This document shows, piece by piece, positions 21,371-28,333 of a DNA stretch of 64,000 nt. Under the pieces are notes generated by a model. That model saw nothing but the letters and a program-made list of their open reading frames with translations. It had not been told where the DNA came from and searched no databases. The first letter of the stretch is position 1; each line of letters starts with the position of its first letter. This DNA is from Pseudomonadota bacterium (lineage in GTDB: Bacteria > Pseudomonadota > Gammaproteobacteria > Burkholderiales > Gallionellaceae), in NCBI GenBank assembly GCA_021783995.1, contig JAJXTH010000001.1, positions 1-64,000 of the forward strand, given 5' to 3'. Made by a program: the position numbers and the translations under genes.

Positions 21371-22263
21371 TGGCATGGCAGTCGCTCATCGTTGATACGG
21401 ACGCGCAGCATGCCGAACTCCTGGGCGATGCTTTGCTGGAAGGCGGAGCGCTGTCTGTCGATCTGCTCGATGCCGATGCAGACACGCCCGATGAAGAACC
21501 GATCTTCGGGGAACCGGGAGAGCCTGCGCCCGGATTGTGGCGCCACAATCGCGTTTGCGCGCTCTTCGATGCCGATGCAGATGCCACAGGCATCCTGCAG
21601 AAAGCAGCCTCCGCTATCGGGCTTGCACCTGCGCCCGCTTACCGCCTCGAATCGCTGCCCAACAACGACTGGGTGCGTCTGACTCAATCGCAATTCGAAC
21701 CGATACAAATATCCAGGAGATTGTGGATCGTGCCGTCATGGCATGAGCCTTCGGACTCTTCAGCGATCAACATCATGCTCGACCCCGGACTTGCCTTCGG
21801 CACAGGCAGCCATCCAACCACCCGCCTTTGTTTGCGCTGGCTGGATGAGCACATGCAAGAAAGCCTGTCCGTTCTGGACTATGGCTGCGGTTCGGGCATC
21901 CTTGCCATCGCGGCGCTGAAACTCGGCGCATCCGCTGCCACAGGCGTGGATCTGGACAATCAGGCTGTCGCATCAAGCCAGGACAATGCAAGGGCCAACT
22001 GCGTCGAAAACGCCATGTTTTTTCTCCCGGATGCGGCACCCAAGAAAAAATACGATCTGGTCATCGCCAACATCCTGACCAACCCACTGCGTCTATTGGC
22101 ACCGCTGCTGGCAGACGCCACAAAAACCGGCGGACAAATCGTGCTGTCCGGCATACTCGAAGCACAGGCTGAAGATCTCATGAACCTCTATCGGCAGTGG
22201 TTCGAATTTGATGCACCCGTCTTCGAAGAAGGCTGGTCACGCCTTTGCGGGCGAAAGCGCTGA
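21370..22263 (+). CDS. prmA: Ribosomal protein L11 methyltransferase
   Basis: A 297-residue SAM-dependent enzyme that methylates ribosomal protein L11. The N-terminal recognition domain starts [11 protein letters not shown]. The linker has LDPGLAFGTGSHPTTRLCL, the SAM motif is LDYGCGSGILAIAALKLGA, and the NPPF-type site appears as IANILTNPL, as in PrmA proteins. It is translationally coupled to accC. Confidence 0.95.
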   Translation: MAWQSLIVDTDAQHAELLGDALLEGGALSVDLLDADADTPDEEPIFGEPGEPAPGLWRHNRVCALFDADADATGILQKAASAIGLAPAPAYRLESLPNNDWVRLTQSQFEPIQISRRLWIVPSWHEPSDSSAINIMLDPGLAFGTGSHPTTRLCLRWLDEHMQESLSVLDYGCGSGILAIAALKLGASAATGVDLDNQAVASSQDNARANCVENAMFFLPDAAPKKKYDLVIANILTNPLRLLAPLLADATKTGGQIVLSGILEAQAEDLMNLYRQWFEFDAPVFEEGWSRLCGRKR

Positions 22264-22269
22264 GTCAAG

Positions 22270-23256
22270 ATGAACGGCACGACACTATGCCCCCACTGCA
22301 GCACGCGTTTCAACATATCCGAAGCGCAACTCACCGCACATCAGGGCATGGTGCGCTGCGGCCACTGCATGCAGGCATTCGATGCGCGCCCAGGCTTCAT
22401 TCCCGATGCGCCAAGCCCTCAGCTTGCGCTGCCGATAGACGAACTGCCTGCGGATAATACCAGCATCGAGACGCGCCCCGATGCCGTCGCCATCGAACAC
22501 CATGCCTTTTCCGGCATCCCCGAACCAGAAATCCCGACACCCTCTGCCGAAGTCGAGCCAGATGTAAAGCCGGAATCTGTCCCGGAGCCGTTTGTGCATC
22601 CGGCGGAAGCTGATCTGCCTGACAGTCATGCGCATTATGTCGAACACCTGACAATTGCCGAACAGACGGACACAGACCATATCGATGCAGACGAGGACGA
22701 GGACGAGGGCGGGGCCGAAGTTTTCGTGAGGCCTCGCATCTGGCCATGGGCCGCAGGCTCCATCATCGCAACCCTGATTCTCTTTGCGCAATCAGTCTAC
22801 TTTCTGCGCATCGATATTGCCGCTCGCTTCCCTCCATTGAAGCCAGCACTGTCAACCTACTGCCAGATGCTGAACTGCAGCGTGCCATATCCGCAGAAAT
22901 CGGCTCTAATCAGCATCGAGTCATCCGGCCTCGATGCCGACCCTGCGCATGAAAATCAGATCACCCTCAATGCCCTGTTGCGCAATCGTGCAAGCTTCAG
23001 TCAGGCATTTCCCAGCCTTTCGCTTACCCTGAGCGACAACCAGGACAAGCCGCTCGCGCGCAGATTGTTTGCGCCCGTGGAATATCTGCCCGCCAACGAG
23101 AACGAAAAGGCTGGCTTCGGCGCAAATCATGAAGTCAGCATCAAGCTGCCGCTTTACACCGGAACGCTTAGGCCCATAGGCTATCAACTGGAATTTTTCT
23201 ACAGCGCCGCGACTGCAGACAACCATCCCGCAAGTTTGCCACGGGGGAAAAAATGA
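22270..23256 (+). CDS. Zinc-ribbon and DUF3426 membrane protein
   Basis: A 328-residue protein with an N-terminal MJ0042-type zinc ribbon (CPHC at about 7-10 and CGHC at about 31-34), a long acidic Pro/Glu-rich linker, one membrane helix at about 157-178 and a periplasmic DUF3426 domain. This design is common next to prmA in betaproteobacteria. The function is unknown; a zinc- or redox-linked membrane sensor is only a guess. It overlaps the dsbC-like gene by 4 bp. Confidence 0.8.
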   Translation: MNGTTLCPHCSTRFNISEAQLTAHQGMVRCGHCMQAFDARPGFIPDAPSPQLALPIDELPADNTSIETRPDAVAIEHHAFSGIPEPEIPTPSAEVEPDVKPESVPEPFVHPAEADLPDSHAHYVEHLTIAEQTDTDHIDADEDEDEGGAEVFVRPRIWPWAAGSIIATLILFAQSVYFLRIDIAARFPPLKPALSTYCQMLNCSVPYPQKSALISIESSGLDADPAHENQITLNALLRNRASFSQAFPSLSLTLSDNQDKPLARRLFAPVEYLPANENEKAGFGANHEVSIKLPLYTGTLRPIGYQLEFFYSAATADNHPASLPRGKK

Positions 23257-23957
23257 AAATTATCATTCATGCCTTGATGCTTCTGCTTTTTTCGGCTCAC
23301 GCCGCATACGCAGGGGAAGCCGAAATCAGCAGCGCGATGAAGAAAAAATTTCCCTATGCAACGCTTATCAGCGTAAGTAAAACGCCTTACCCCGGCCTGT
23401 ATGAAGTCGTATTTGACAATCAGATTGTTTATACCAACGAAAAGATGACCTACCTTTTCTCTGGCGACATCATAGACATGCATAGCATGCAGGACATCAC
23501 CAAGGCCAGGGAGAAACAGCTCTATCCCTCCGCTTTTTCAAAACTGCCGCTCGATCTCGCGATCAAAATGGTCAAAGGGAATGGCAGCAGAAGACTGGCC
23601 ATATTCACCGACCCCAACTGCGTCTACTGCAAGAAACTGGAAAAGGAAATGGTCAATCTCAAGAATACGACCGTCTATTTCTTTGTCTATCCCATCCTGC
23701 CAGGCTCGGACAAGCTGGCAAAGACGCTGTGGTGCACCAGTGACAGGCTCAAAACCTGGGAAAACCACATGCTTAACGGAATAGATCCCGAGCCGGGAAC
23801 AACTTGCGACACGAGCGTCTTCGGCAAGGTTGCAAAGCTCGCCAACCAATTGCATGTCAGCGCAACACCCACGATGCTGTTCGAGGATGGCACTTTACAA
23901 GCTGGCACCATGCCGCTGGATCAGATCGACAGCCAGCTTTCCGCTTCCGCAAAATAA
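23253..23957 (+). CDS. dsbC: Thiol:disulfide isomerase DsbC family
   Basis: A 234-residue periplasmic isomerase with a signal peptide (about 1-20), an N-terminal dimerisation domain and a thioredoxin-fold catalytic domain. The active site is CVYC in TDPNCVYCKKLEKEM. The second structural cysteine pair of DsbC proteins is also present (LWCTS and TTCDTS). It would be kept reduced by the DsbD encoded at 17274-19061. Its start overlaps the preceding gene (ATGA). Confidence 0.93.
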   Translation: MKIIIHALMLLLFSAHAAYAGEAEISSAMKKKFPYATLISVSKTPYPGLYEVVFDNQIVYTNEKMTYLFSGDIIDMHSMQDITKAREKQLYPSAFSKLPLDLAIKMVKGNGSRRLAIFTDPNCVYCKKLEKEMVNLKNTTVYFFVYPILPGSDKLAKTLWCTSDRLKTWENHMLNGIDPEPGTTCDTSVFGKVAKLANQLHVSATPTMLFEDGTLQAGTMPLDQIDSQLSASAK

Positions 23958-24267
23958 CCTCGGAAGCCCCCAAGAGCTCAACTTCCAGCTTGCAACCCAT
24001 TGTATATAAGAAATAATTAATATTCAATTCGCTGGAAAAACTTCCCTGCTGATGGAATAATTCATACAGTTAATCCGTCTTAACTGATAATTGGGCGCCC
24101 AAACTGACTCGTGGTGCGCCCTCGAAGCGATCCATCGAATCAATGCCATCTTTTACGAGGAGGACTGCAAGACGAGCAAGACATCCTGAAACTGAAGCGC
24201 TTGAAGTTTCTTAAATAAATTCCACAACAAAAATAAAAATCAAAAAGACATAATCAGGGGGAAGTAA
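23958..24267. other. Intergenic region upstream of the porin gene, with hairpin
   Basis: This 310-bp non-coding region must contain the porin promoter and leader. The clear structure is GGGCGCCC at about 24095-24102 pairing with GGTGCGCCC about 12 bases later. Its left arm is itself within a 12-bp palindrome, TTGGGCGCCCAA. The last 60 bp are A-rich and unstructured, ending in a strong GGGGGA ribosome site before ATG 24268. I saw no second gene. Confidence 0.55.
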
Positions 24268-25650
24268 ATGAAGAAGTTCACAAGATTCGCACTTTGTGCG
24301 TCCATGGCACTGGTTTTACCTGCAGCAAACGCCGCAAACTGGTTCGACATACAGACTATTTCATTGCCTGAATGGGGCAGTGGAAAATTCATCGGCTTTG
24401 TAGAACCGCTATACACGGACTACACGAGCTCGAATCTGGCGGCATCCAACAACCAGATCCCCAAGTTTAATATGGTCCAGCCAACTTCCAATCAGACCTC
24501 GGATCTGTTCGTGCAGCGTCTGCGCCTTTTCGAACGCGGCAGCATCAATCCCGACATCTCCTACTATGTCGGCGTTGAGGCTGGCCAGAATGCCTACGAT
24601 TACTCTTTCGGAAGCTATTCGCCAAGGCTCATCGATGCGAACGTGGTGTTCAGCAACTACATCCCCGGGGTGCGCCTCGAAGTCGGCAACATCCGCGCCC
24701 CAGGTCCCGAAGGCGCAATGGAAGGCTTCATGGCCTTCAACCTGCTGGACATGTTTCCAACAGGCATCACCCAGCTGATGCAGCCCACCTTTTACAACCC
24801 TTCTGTCGCCTATACGCAAATAGCTCACGGCATCAATACAGGTACGCCTTACGCCGTACCTGCGGCAAACGTCTCGGGAAACAACGGATTCCGCTATCCT
24901 GGTGTACAGGCTGAAAACTGGTTCATGGTCACTCAGCATACCGAAGTTGCTTACGGCCTGATGCTGGCCGACTACGGCCGCCTTTTCGATCAGGGCACTT
25001 CGAACGGACCCATCGTTGCAGGAAGGCTGCAGGCCTCATACCTCCTGGATGACCCAGAGACGATCAAGTCGTGCGATTACTGCAAGCGGTTCTTCAGGAA
25101 CGATCTGACCGGCTTCGTCTGGGCACAGCAGGCCCACCCATCCGTCATGGGCGTGGAAAGCACGATGAAGCGCGACGGCTTCGGCATGACTTTCAGGGAT
25201 GGATACATGCAGCACGGAGCGGTCGATGTAAAGGCCGAATATTTCGAAGGCAGCGGCAACATCGTCGCACCGGCCGTATTCAACACCTTTGCAGGCGCAG
25301 CATCTCAACTGACCAACGAGCTTGTTTATATCGGCAGCCAGAACAAGGCAAACGGCTATTCCGCATCCGCCGGCTACTTCCTGGACAAGAACTGGGAACT
25401 GGTCGCACGCTACGATTACTACGACCGCCTGCCCAACCTGGCTGATCAGGAAAGGATTTTCAAAGATTCGGCGATTGAAGCCGTGTACCACATGACACCG
25501 ATGAACAAGATCGTCGTGGATTACATCAGCAGATCCCTTGGCATTCCCAATCCGGGAGCGATACCTGCTGGTCCTCAACGCACATTGGCCCAGTCGATTG
25601 CCAATTCAATCGGCAACCAGTTTGACATCTGGGCGGTGTTTGCGTTCTAA
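24268..25650 (+). CDS. Outer-membrane porin-like beta-barrel protein
   Basis: A 460-residue protein with a clean signal peptide (cleavage ANA, about residue 22). It has alternating hydrophobic strands with many aromatic residues and a C-terminal Phe (IWAVFAF), the outer-membrane insertion signal. A short loop contains the cysteine pair CDYC at about 269-272, unusual for a porin. The family cannot be named from motifs alone; it resembles the 400-480-residue porins found beside electron-transfer genes in iron and sulfur oxidisers. It lies convergent to the tsdA-type operon, so it may pass thiosulfate or tetrathionate (inference). Confidence 0.75.
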   Translation: MKKFTRFALCASMALVLPAANAANWFDIQTISLPEWGSGKFIGFVEPLYTDYTSSNLAASNNQIPKFNMVQPTSNQTSDLFVQRLRLFERGSINPDISYYVGVEAGQNAYDYSFGSYSPRLIDANVVFSNYIPGVRLEVGNIRAPGPEGAMEGFMAFNLLDMFPTGITQLMQPTFYNPSVAYTQIAHGINTGTPYAVPAANVSGNNGFRYPGVQAENWFMVTQHTEVAYGLMLADYGRLFDQGTSNGPIVAGRLQASYLLDDPETIKSCDYCKRFFRNDLTGFVWAQQAHPSVMGVESTMKRDGFGMTFRDGYMQHGAVDVKAEYFEGSGNIVAPAVFNTFAGAASQLTNELVYIGSQNKANGYSASAGYFLDKNWELVARYDYYDRLPNLADQERIFKDSAIEAVYHMTPMNKIVVDYISRSLGIPNPGAIPAGPQRTLAQSIANSIGNQFDIWAVFAF

Positions 25651-25656
25651 GTCTTT

Positions 25657-25735
25657 ATCGGCATAGGGTGCAGCCATAGTGACTACGCCCCTGCCACACC
25701 ACCCGGCATGCGGGTCCGCACCGGGCGGTTGAAAC
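25657..25735 (-). mobile_element. Group II intron domain V and VI (3' end)
   Basis: Read on the minus strand, about 25732-25699 forms a 34-base hairpin of domain V type, with arms CCGCCCGG and CCGGGTGG (one G-T wobble), a two-base bulge and a short upper stem. It is followed by GTGTGG, then a second stem (AGGGGC with GCACCCT) ending CCTATGCCGAT at 25657. An intron ending in AY fits this. The end lies 6 bp from the porin stop codon. It is either an isolated remnant or the 3' half of the element whose 5' half starts at 26720. Confidence 0.68.
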
Positions 25736-25818
25736 ATGTGAGTTTGCCAATTAATGAAGCTTGCGATCCGCTTGCTATAGAATCGCATCTTTCTACCTTG
25801 AACAACGGGAACCGTATC

Positions 25819-26340
25819 ATGAGAAGAAAATTCGGACTGGCCGCCTTCGCGGTTGTAGCACTTCTACAGGGATCAGCCTGGGCCGATGCTGAAAACACGC
25901 TGCCTCCCTTGCAGATCGCCCACAGAACGGGCATCAAAGTGGTGATCCAGATCAATGATGCGGGCGTGATGCAGATGAACGGCATAAGCCGTCAGGTGAT
26001 GGCCGCCAAAAACCTTCATGACCAGTATGCCGCACTCGGGATGAAGCCAGGACAGGATTACGTGATCGTCATGGTGTTCAGAGCCGCAGGCTCGCAGTTC
26101 CTGCTGACCGACAATGCATATGACGCGAAATCCAGGATTCCGCATGAGAAGGGAAACCCCAGCCGCGCAATCATAGAAGCGCTGCAGAAAGATGGCGTCA
26201 AGATGTACGAATGCGGCGTCGCGATGAAGCTGATGGGATATCAGCCTGATGACATCATGCCATTTGCGCGCGTGGTCGCATCGGGAATCGGCGCGATTGT
26301 TGACTTCGAGCAGTCTGGATATTCCGAAATCACCCCGTAG
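25819..26340 (+). CDS. Periplasmic DsrE-like protein (first copy)
   Basis: A 173-residue exported protein with a signal peptide (cleavage AWA, about residue 22) and a DsrE/DsrF-like fold: KVVIQIND at the first strand, NLHDQYAALG in the helix, then VIVMVFRAAGSQFLL. The only cysteine of the mature protein lies in YECGVAMK, the position of the sulfur-carrying Cys in DsrE-type proteins. It is preceded by GGGA 8 bases before ATG 25819. The gene is bracketed by group II intron pieces that read on the opposite strand. The likely role is sulfane-sulfur binding in the periplasm, inferred from family and neighbours. Confidence 0.82.
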   Translation: MRRKFGLAAFAVVALLQGSAWADAENTLPPLQIAHRTGIKVVIQINDAGVMQMNGISRQVMAAKNLHDQYAALGMKPGQDYVIVMVFRAAGSQFLLTDNAYDAKSRIPHEKGNPSRAIIEALQKDGVKMYECGVAMKLMGYQPDDIMPFARVVASGIGAIVDFEQSGYSEITP

Positions 26341-26352
26341 CAACTTGCTCAG

Positions 26353-26720
26353 ATCCGGGATAGGGGCGGTCAGATAACCTGACCGTTCCCCTCCCACACG
26401 GCCTCTGCTGACTTCTCGCTCCGGCTTACTACCGTCGCCCTTTCGGGAAAAAGGCGAGATCTCCCCAGGCAAGAACACTCCTTCACTGCACACCCCCCGG
26501 ATCTACACCGCCTCGCCTTGATCACGAAAGCTTTGCGGCTTCTAGCCCGCTCGCCCTGCTCGGCAACACCTTCTATCCAGTTCTTGTTCATCGGCTCGCA
26601 GTTTCGCTCCACGCTTCCTCCCCACACTCGGTCGCCCTCATGCAGTTGCTTCGCTTCGTTCGTCGTGATCAACTCGCGGCGGGACTTGCACCCACAAGAG
26701 TGCGCCCATGCTGGGCGCAC
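26353..26720 (-). mobile_element. Group II intron-like 5' half with internal deletion
   Basis: On the minus strand the 5' boundary is GTGCGCCCAGCATGGGCGCA at 26720, a group II intron start, followed by GTGGGTGCAAGTCCC. The segment runs through domain I-III-like sequence to AGTCAGCAGAGGCC (about 26405-26392), which in related introns lies just before the reverse transcriptase gene. There it jumps directly to GTGTGGGAGGGG and a hairpin (GGTCAG/CTGACC) ending CCCTATCCCGGAT at 26353. The reverse transcriptase frame and domain V are missing here. The open frames on either strand are not genes. Confidence 0.7.
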
Positions 26721-26726
26721 CAAAAC

Positions 26727-26751
26727 AAAAAGGGCGCCCAAGCCCTTTTTT
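26727..26751. terminator. Bidirectional rho-independent terminator
   Basis: AAAAAGGGC (26727-26735) pairs with GCCCTTTTT (26742-26750) across a 6-base loop, giving a U-tract on both strands. It ends the minus-strand tsdA-type operon 16 bp after the second dsrE gene. The intron 5' boundary is only 7 bp beyond it, so without the intron block it would also terminate the porin transcript. Confidence 0.85.
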
Positions 26752-26766
26752 CTAAATCTTTAAAAC

Positions 26767-27270
26767 TCAGTTCATCGGATCTACGACGAAGTGCTTCTTG
26801 GCCTGCAGGTAGGCAACTTCCGCGAAGCCGGAAGGAACGATGTCTGCATCCGTCACATTGTAGAGCGTGTGGAAATCAATGCCCTGTTCTGCCAGAGAGT
26901 TGTTGCACACTTCGAAATGCACGCCCTTGCTTCTCAGCATGTCGATCTGCTTCTGCACTTTCTCGTCCGGGTTCTTCAAAAGTGTCAGACCCTTGGCATA
27001 CAGCACAACTGTCACCTCGAACTTGCCCTTCCACTCGTCGACCGCCTTCAGGCCGTTGGCGATGTTGCGCATCTTCATGCCCTGCACACCCTTGTCGTCG
27101 GTCGTGATAGGCACGACAACCTTCAGCACGCCATAGGACTCATGCTGGATGTTGGGCTTGACGTAGTTGCTTGCAGCTTCAGCACCAGCATCTGCGGCGA
27201 AGGAGGGAAGCGCTACAAACCCCAAGGAAGAAGCGAGAACGGTAAGTGCGAGTTTTTTATACAGTTGCAT
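26767..27270 (-). CDS. Periplasmic DsrE-like protein (second copy)
   Basis: A 167-residue exported protein: signal peptide to SFA (about residue 25), then a DsrE-like fold with LKVVVPITTDD, NIANGLKAVDEW, VTVVLYAKGLTLL and a single mature cysteine in FEVCNNSLAEQG. That Cys position matches periplasmic DsrE family proteins. AGGAGA lies 5 bases before the ATG. It is the last gene of the run pentaheme cytochrome, binding protein, DsrE. It is clearly diverged from the copy at 25819, so this is not a recent duplication. It probably carries sulfur released by, or fed to, the thiosulfate enzyme (inference). Confidence 0.85.
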   Translation of the reverse strand: MQLYKKLALTVLASSLGFVALPSFAADAGAEAASNYVKPNIQHESYGVLKVVVPITTDDKGVQGMKMRNIANGLKAVDEWKGKFEVTVVLYAKGLTLLKNPDEKVQKQIDMLRSKGVHFEVCNNSLAEQGIDFHTLYNVTDADIVPSGFAEVAYLQAKKHFVVDPMN

Positions 27271-27318
27271 GGTGATCTCCTGGTTGTAAAGTTACGGCTG
27301 ATTCAGAACTGCTACCTA

Positions 27319-28290
27319 CTACTTTTTCACTGCCTTGAATCCATACTGCTCGAAAACGGCGAGCCCTGAAGGCGAGTTCAGGAAGTCTACCCATTTCTTT
27401 GCACCCCCCGGATTCTTCGCGCCCTTCACCACTGCCGCGGCATAGATTCCTGTTGCATTCTGCTCGTCAGGAATCGCCACATGGCTGATCGGATTCCCCA
27501 CCTTTTCTTCAAAGATCGCCTCGGACTGCCATGTCACGCCTGCATCAGCCTTGCCCTGCATCAGATAGAGCGGAGACTGACGGTGATGGATGTGGGTGAG
27601 CAGCGTCTCGCCATTCTTGACTTTCGTCTCGTAAACAGCCTTTACGAGTTCCGCCCCACCCGCCTTGTTCAGACTGGCCTTGATCTGGCGCCCTATCCCT
27701 TCGAACTCGGGGTTGGGCATCACGAGACGCACGCCTGGCTTGCCGAGATCGTTCAGGCTCCTGATATGCGCAGGATTTCCCTTGGGCACCATGATGGTCA
27801 GCGTATTGGTCGCATAGGTCACGATGGGCGCATTCACATAGCCTTCCTTCAGCATGCTTTCGACTCTCTTCAGGCCGGCCGCATACACGTCAGCCTGCAC
27901 GGTCCAGGTCATGTTGCCCACGGTGATCGTGCCGCCCATCTGGATTTGCTTCGCAACCAAGCCGGGAGGAATCGTCTCGTAATAGATCTTGCCCTTGTAT
28001 TCTGGGTTCTGCTTCTCGAACTCCGCCACCAGCGGCGCCATCGCAAAGAAATAGTTACCGCCGACAAAGACCGCCAGCTTGTGGTCCGTCAGATTGCCGT
28101 GGAAGTCGGGCAAGTTGTCGACTTCAGGAACTGTGAAATCCATCCCTTTGTCCAGAGTCGGATTGTTTGCACCGCGGCTCCAGGGAGGGTATACGCCAAG
28201 CTCATTGTCTGCTGCATGGGCCGCGCATGTAAACGCAATCGCCGCGCAGGCAAAAAGCAGCCCTTTAAATTTCGACTTCAACAACATCAT
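27319..28290 (-). CDS. Orphan periplasmic substrate-binding protein (ModA-like fold)
   Basis: A 323-residue type 2 periplasmic binding protein with a signal peptide (cleavage AHA, about residue 26). Typical fold marks are KLAVFVGG at the first strand, NTLTIMVPKGNPAHI at the hinge, RLVMPNPEFEGIGRQIK and the ModA-like GKADAGVTWQSEA. A histidine-rich THIHHRQSP segment in the second lobe is unusual. No permease or ATPase gene is near. It lies between the pentaheme cytochrome (43 bp upstream) and dsrE (48 bp downstream), so it may hold an oxyanion or a metal for that system. AAGGAG lies 6 bases before the start. Confidence 0.82.
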   Translation of the reverse strand: MMLLKSKFKGLLFACAAIAFTCAAHAADNELGVYPPWSRGANNPTLDKGMDFTVPEVDNLPDFHGNLTDHKLAVFVGGNYFFAMAPLVAEFEKQNPEYKGKIYYETIPPGLVAKQIQMGGTITVGNMTWTVQADVYAAGLKRVESMLKEGYVNAPIVTYATNTLTIMVPKGNPAHIRSLNDLGKPGVRLVMPNPEFEGIGRQIKASLNKAGGAELVKAVYETKVKNGETLLTHIHHRQSPLYLMQGKADAGVTWQSEAIFEEKVGNPISHVAIPDEQNATGIYAAAVVKGAKNPGGAKKWVDFLNSPSGLAVFEQYGFKAVKK

Positions 28291-28333
28291 GAATTTCTCC
28301 TTCGTTTATCAAACCTGCAATTCATTAAAGACA

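Noticed and set aside
20270-21376. 368-codon minus-strand frame opposite accC
   Set aside because: accC is unambiguous on the plus strand; the antisense product resembles nothing and is Cys/His-rich.
24090-24130. Porin-leader GTGCGCCC as another group II intron 5' end
   Set aside because: Only 8 bases match the intron start; the following sequence lacks the expected GGGTGCAAGTCCC and domain I features.
26370-26763. Short open frames on both strands inside the 26341-26766 gap
   Set aside because: The DNA is explained by group II intron structure, and the frames have no ribosome sites or family features.
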